From Holophagales bacterium (GTDB lineage: Bacteria > Acidobacteriota > Thermoanaerobaculia > Multivoradales > Multivoraceae): a stretch of 63,628 nucleotides of DNA. A model generated the notes under the pieces. That model saw only the letters and a program-made list of their open reading frames with translations, made no database searches and was not told where the DNA came from. Shown in pieces: positions 60,436 through 63,628 of this stretch. Position numbers and translations under genes: made by a program. Where the stretch lies: positions 1-63,628 of the forward strand of contig VXSP01000008.1 in assembly GCA_009837885.1 (NCBI GenBank). The letters are read 5' to 3'. Position 1 is the stretch's first letter; every line of letters begins with the position of its first letter.

Positions 60436-62085
60436 ATGAGGACCAGCACACGCTTCCTGCCAACCGTCATCGTCGCGTTCACGATTCCGGCAGTCGGCGT
60501 CCCGGCGATCACGGCCGACGACGCCGGCGAACCGCTCGCGCCGACGCTCACGGGCCTGGGTGACCTCCACTATCCGATCACCACCTCGTCGGACGCGGCC
60601 CAGCGCTTCTTCGACCAGGGGCTGCGCCTCGTCTACGCGTTCAACCACGCCGAAGCAATCAGGGCGTTCGAGGAAGCCTCGCGGCTCGACCCGGAAGCGC
60701 CGATGCCGTACTGGGGCAGGGCGCTGGCCCTGGGCCGCAACCTGAACGACTCGATGCCGCGCGAGCGCGAACTCCAGGCCCTGGAGAGCCTCGAGCAGGC
60801 ACAGGAACGGCGCGCCAGCGGAAACGAGCGTGAGCAGGCCCTGATCGAGGCGCTGGCGAACCGCTACTCCGCCGGCGAGGACGCCGACCGCCAGACGTTC
60901 GACGCGGCGTGGGTCGACGCCATCGCCGCGGTCGCGAAGCGCTTCCCGGACGACCCGGAAGCGTCCACGCTGCACGCCGCGGCGATCATGAACACGATGC
61001 CCTGGGACTACTGGCGCGGCGGCGAGCCGCAACCGGGGACCCTGGAGGCGAAGAAGCTCCTCGAGCGGGTGATCGCGGCGCATCCCGACCACCCGGGCGC
61101 GCACCACTACTACATCCACCTGATGGAGGCCCGGGAACCGCGGCTCGCCGAACCGAGCGCCGACGCTCTCGGCAAGCTGATGCCGGCCGCCGGCCACCTC
61201 GTCCACATGCCGGCCCACATCTACATCCGCGTCGGCCGCTACGACGACGCCGTAACGTCCAACCAGCGCGCGATCGCCGCCGATGTCGACTACATCGCCC
61301 AGTGCAACGCCCAGGGGCTCTACGCGGTCGGCTACTACCCCCACAACATCCACTTCCTCTGGGCCTCCGCCACCTTCGGCGGCCGCGCCGAACTCGCGAT
61401 CGAGACCGCCGACCACCTGGCCGGGGAGGTCCCGGCCGCACTCGCTTCAACCCTCGCCTTCCTCCAGAACTACCTGGCGACGCCTCTGTTCGCCCGCGTC
61501 CGGTTCGGCCGCTGGCAGGAGGTGCTCGACACGCCACGACCGGAGGCCGGTCAGACCTTCCAGACCGCGATGTGGCACTACGCCCAGGGTCTGGCCTTGG
61601 CCGCGGGCAGCGATCCGCGCGGCGCCAGACGGCACCTCAAGGCGCTCGGCAAGCTGCGGCGAAGCCCCGAGCTCTCGGACCTGAGCATCTCCTTCGCCAC
61701 CGGTTCCGACCTGGCGCGCCTGACCGAGCACCTGCTCGCCGGCGAGATCCAGGCGGCCCGGGGTCGCATGGGCCGCGCGATCGACGAGATGCGCTCGGCC
61801 GTGGCCCTCCAGGACAGTCTCCGCTACGCCGAACCGCCCTCCTTCCACTACCCCGTGCGCCAGTCCCTGGGCGCCGTGCTGCTCGAAGCCGGACACGCCA
61901 CCGAGGCCGAAGCCGTCTACCGCCGCGACCTGGAGCACAACCCGCACAACGGCTGGTCCCTGTTCGGCCTCGCGGAAGCCCTGCGCGCACAGGACCGCAA
62001 CCAGGAAGCCGACGAAGTGGAAGAGCGTTTCGTGAAGGCGTGGCAAAGCGCCGACGTGGAACTCGAAGCGTCGGTCTTCCGCTAG
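60436..62085 (+). CDS. Exported TPR-repeat protein
   Basis: 549 residues from ATG 60436. Signal peptide (FLPTVIVAFTIPAVGVPAI), then helical repeats: FFDQGLRLVYAFNHAEAIRAFEEASRLDPEAPMPYWGRALA, HYYIHLMEA, LVHMPAHIYIRVGRYDDAVTSNQRAI, and a C-terminal pair EAEAVYRRDLEHNPHNGWSLFGLAEAL. It resembles large periplasmic TPR proteins of Acidobacteriota and Planctomycetes with the conserved HMPAHIY segment. Role unknown. Its 3' end overlaps hemW by 4 nt. Confidence 0.85.
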   Translation: MRTSTRFLPTVIVAFTIPAVGVPAITADDAGEPLAPTLTGLGDLHYPITTSSDAAQRFFDQGLRLVYAFNHAEAIRAFEEASRLDPEAPMPYWGRALALGRNLNDSMPRERELQALESLEQAQERRASGNEREQALIEALANRYSAGEDADRQTFDAAWVDAIAAVAKRFPDDPEASTLHAAAIMNTMPWDYWRGGEPQPGTLEAKKLLERVIAAHPDHPGAHHYYIHLMEAREPRLAEPSADALGKLMPAAGHLVHMPAHIYIRVGRYDDAVTSNQRAIAADVDYIAQCNAQGLYAVGYYPHNIHFLWASATFGGRAELAIETADHLAGEVPAALASTLAFLQNYLATPLFARVRFGRWQEVLDTPRPEAGQTFQTAMWHYAQGLALAAGSDPRGARRHLKALGKLRRSPELSDLSISFATGSDLARLTEHLLAGEIQAARGRMGRAIDEMRSAVALQDSLRYAEPPSFHYPVRQSLGAVLLEAGHATEAEAVYRRDLEHNPHNGWSLFGLAEALRAQDRNQEADEVEERFVKAWQSADVELEASVFR

Positions 62086-63257
62086 AGCTTCCACTCCCCC
62101 GCCAGGCGATCGGCCCGGGCCATTCCCTCGAGGGTCGGCTCCAGGCGACGACCGCGCACCCGGAGCCAGCCCGCCTTCTCCCACGCCTCGATCCGACCGC
62201 CGTTGCCGGCGGCCGGGTCGATCCCGAAACGCCCCTCCAGGGCGGCGCAGTCGAGGCCGGACCGCTGGCGAAGTCCCATCATCACCGCCTCCAGCAACAA
62301 CTGATCGTCCTTCAACTCCTCGCGACCCGCCACCGGCGAGTCGCCCCCCGCCACCGCGGCGCTCCAGTCCTTCCAGGAGGAGACGTTCCACCACCGGCTG
62401 CGACCGGCGAACGAGTGCGACGAGGGTCCAAGCCCCAGGTAGGCCTGATGCCGCCAGTACTTCCGGTTGTGGCGGCTCCGATCCGCCTCCCGGCGAGCAA
62501 AGTTCGAGACCTCGTACCCCTCGTAGCCTAACTCGGCGAGACGACGGTGCGTGGCGACGAAGTTCGCGGCCCTCTCATCCTCCCCGGTTTCGCACAACCT
62601 GCCCGCCTCCCGCCGCCGGCCGAAGGGGGTCCCCTCGTGGATCGTCAGTTCGTAGCAGGAGACGTGATCCGGCCCGAGCGCCGCCACCTCGCCCAGCGTC
62701 CCGAGCCACCAACCGCCATCGAAGCCGGGCAGCGAGTAGATCAGGTCGACCGACACCGACCGAAAGCCCGCCTCCCGCGCCCGTTCGACGCTCGCCCGCG
62801 CCGCCGCCGCGTCATGCCGCCGGCCGAGAAACCGCAACGCCCGGTCATCCAGCGCCTGCAGCCCCAGGCTGATCCGATCGAAACCAAGCTCCCGCCACCC
62901 CGCCAGCGCCTCAGCCGAGGCATCCTCCGGATTCACCTCGATCGTCCATTCAGCCTCCGGATCGATCGCGAACGCCCCGACCAACCGCCCCCGAACCGCC
63001 CCAAGCTGCTCCACGCTCAACGCCGACGGCGTACCGCCCCCGAAGTACACGGTGTCGAAGCGGGCGGACTCAAAGATCCTGGTCGCAACAGTGCCCCGCT
63101 CGTCCCCGCCGCACCCCAAGAGGCCGATCTCCTCGATCAAGGCCTCAACGAACCGCCCCCGATCCGCCTCGCCACCCCGCGCCACCGCGAAGTCACAGTA
63201 CGGACAAATCGCTGAGCAGAACGGAATGTGGACGTAGAGCCCCGCAGCGTCTGTCAC
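62082..63257 (-). CDS. hemW: Radical SAM heme chaperone HemW
   Basis: 391 residues from GTG 63257. Radical SAM cluster cysteines C14, C18 and C21 (IPFCSAICPYCDF), then TVYFGGGTPSAL, EVNPEDAS, ISLGLQALDDRALRFLGR, VSVDLIYSLPG and a C-terminal HemN_C-like winged domain. The C-x3-C-x2-C spacing without the extra HemN Cys marks HemW, a heme-binding chaperone, not the coproporphyrinogen oxidase. Confidence 0.92.
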   Translation of the reverse strand: MTDAAGLYVHIPFCSAICPYCDFAVARGGEADRGRFVEALIEEIGLLGCGGDERGTVATRIFESARFDTVYFGGGTPSALSVEQLGAVRGRLVGAFAIDPEAEWTIEVNPEDASAEALAGWRELGFDRISLGLQALDDRALRFLGRRHDAAAARASVERAREAGFRSVSVDLIYSLPGFDGGWWLGTLGEVAALGPDHVSCYELTIHEGTPFGRRREAGRLCETGEDERAANFVATHRRLAELGYEGYEVSNFARREADRSRHNRKYWRHQAYLGLGPSSHSFAGRSRWWNVSSWKDWSAAVAGGDSPVAGREELKDDQLLLEAVMMGLRQRSGLDCAALEGRFGIDPAAGNGGRIEAWEKAGWLRVRGRRLEPTLEGMARADRLAGEWKL

Positions 63258-63343
63258 AACCGTCCCCCGCCCACGACCAGACCCTACCGCCGCCCTCCGT
63301 TGTTCCCATCAGCGCCAGACGGCATTCGTTCCGACCCCCCGAC

Positions 63344-63545
63344 GACGTCCAGCCGGTCCGGGGCCTGAGGGGGGAGGGTCCCAGCGGACTCGAAGCGAGC
63401 GACGCCCCACGCAGCCTCCTGAACTGAAGACCTTCCGAAGCGAGCGTAGTGGAGTGAGCGCAGTCGTCCCCCAAACTCCGGGAGCGCGAACGGCCGCTGG
63501 GACCCTCCCCCCTCAGGCCCCGGACCGGCGGGTGCCCGCCCAGAA
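63344..63545 (+). repeat. Palindromic element, copy B
   Basis: Arms 63353-63387 and 63494-63528 are perfect reverse complements over 35 bp, around a 106 nt core (63388-63493). The core is the same length as in copy A and aligns without gaps. The arm sequences of A and B differ outside a shared CCTGAGGGG, yet each copy keeps its own arms complementary. Located upstream of hemW. Confidence 0.85.
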
Positions 63546-63546
63546 G

Positions 63547-63583
63547 CCGGCGCTACGCGCCGGATGCCGGCGAGGACGCCGGC
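63547..63583 (+). repeat. GC-rich hairpins following copy B
   Basis: Two adjacent hairpins: CCGGCGC-TAC-GCGCCGG (63547-63563) and GCCGGCG-AGGA-CGCCGGC (63566-63583). The second is the reverse of the hairpin repeat at 15708-15725. Confidence 0.5.
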
Positions 63584-63628
63584 GCATGTATGGTCCGCCC
63601 CGCTTGTGCAAGGGCTCTTTCCGGGTTT
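63584..63628. other. Window end, no gene recognised
   Basis: The last bases hold no open frame or RNA that I can identify; a gene to the right may begin outside the window. Confidence 0.3.

Overview
The window is a 63.6 kb piece of a high-GC, gene-dense bacterial chromosome. The gene content suggests an uncultured Acidobacteriota lineage, perhaps Thermoanaerobaculia-like: an Oar-type TonB receptor, a DUF5916 outer-membrane protein, secreted multi-domain metallopeptidases sharing an unnamed WFF/LDG/NG domain, paired LLM oxidoreductases, a Bat operon and heavy GTG/TTG start use. That placement is inference from gene content; there is no rRNA in the window.

Layout. 1-7.1 kb: membrane protein, LLM oxidoreductase, glutamate-cysteine ligase-like enzyme, flavin reductase and a 1202-residue secreted metzincin with fibronectin III domains. 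7.1-18 kb: a peroxiredoxin-like gene whose expected redox Cys codon is TGA followed by a SECIS-like hairpin (candidate selenoprotein), glyA, enoyl-CoA hydratase, an MFS transporter, an NfeD-flotillin pair, rpmB, a Tat-signal TPP enzyme and a DUF5916 protein. 18-24.2 kb: two tandem-duplicated secreted metallopeptidases with an HEKAH site. 24.5-28.2 kb: a TolB/amidohydrolase fusion and a GNAT.

28.2-33.9 kb is a plastic, visibly lower-GC accessory segment: an AAA ATPase coupled to a TOPRIM-like DUF4276 protein (possible defence pair), a decayed copy of the homoisocitrate dehydrogenase gene, a relic of the amidohydrolase 3' end, a relic of a second DUF4276 gene, a hicBA module and an MNT/HEPN module. 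34-38.2 kb is a four-gene operon matching the first half of the alpha-aminoadipate lysine pathway (homocitrate synthase, homoaconitase large and small subunits, homoisocitrate dehydrogenase), preceded by a near-consensus promoter, a 30-codon leader ORF and a terminator-like hairpin. 38.2-43.2 kb: LLM oxidoreductase, thioesterase, Tat-signal epoxide hydrolase-like protein, a ParA-type ATPase with a truncated AlbA_2 protein, and a NUDIX hydrolase.

43.2-52.1 kb is a complete Bat/MoxR operon (moxR, DUF58, lipoprotein, batA, batB, batC, batD, batE) with overlapping stops and starts. 52.2-63.3 kb: histidine phosphatase, GT2 plus LAB_N protein, TonB-dependent receptor, a SAM-I riboswitch in front of metB, retropepsin-like protein, ddl, a large TPR protein and hemW. 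Two copies of a ~200 bp palindromic element (34-35 bp arms around a 106 nt core, with different but still self-complementary arms in each copy) sit at about 53.93-54.13 kb and 63.34-63.55 kb.

Many + and - strand genes share an extended -10 box, TG-Y-TANNNT, and in several cases it lies only 6-9 nt before the start codon, suggesting leaderless transcripts.
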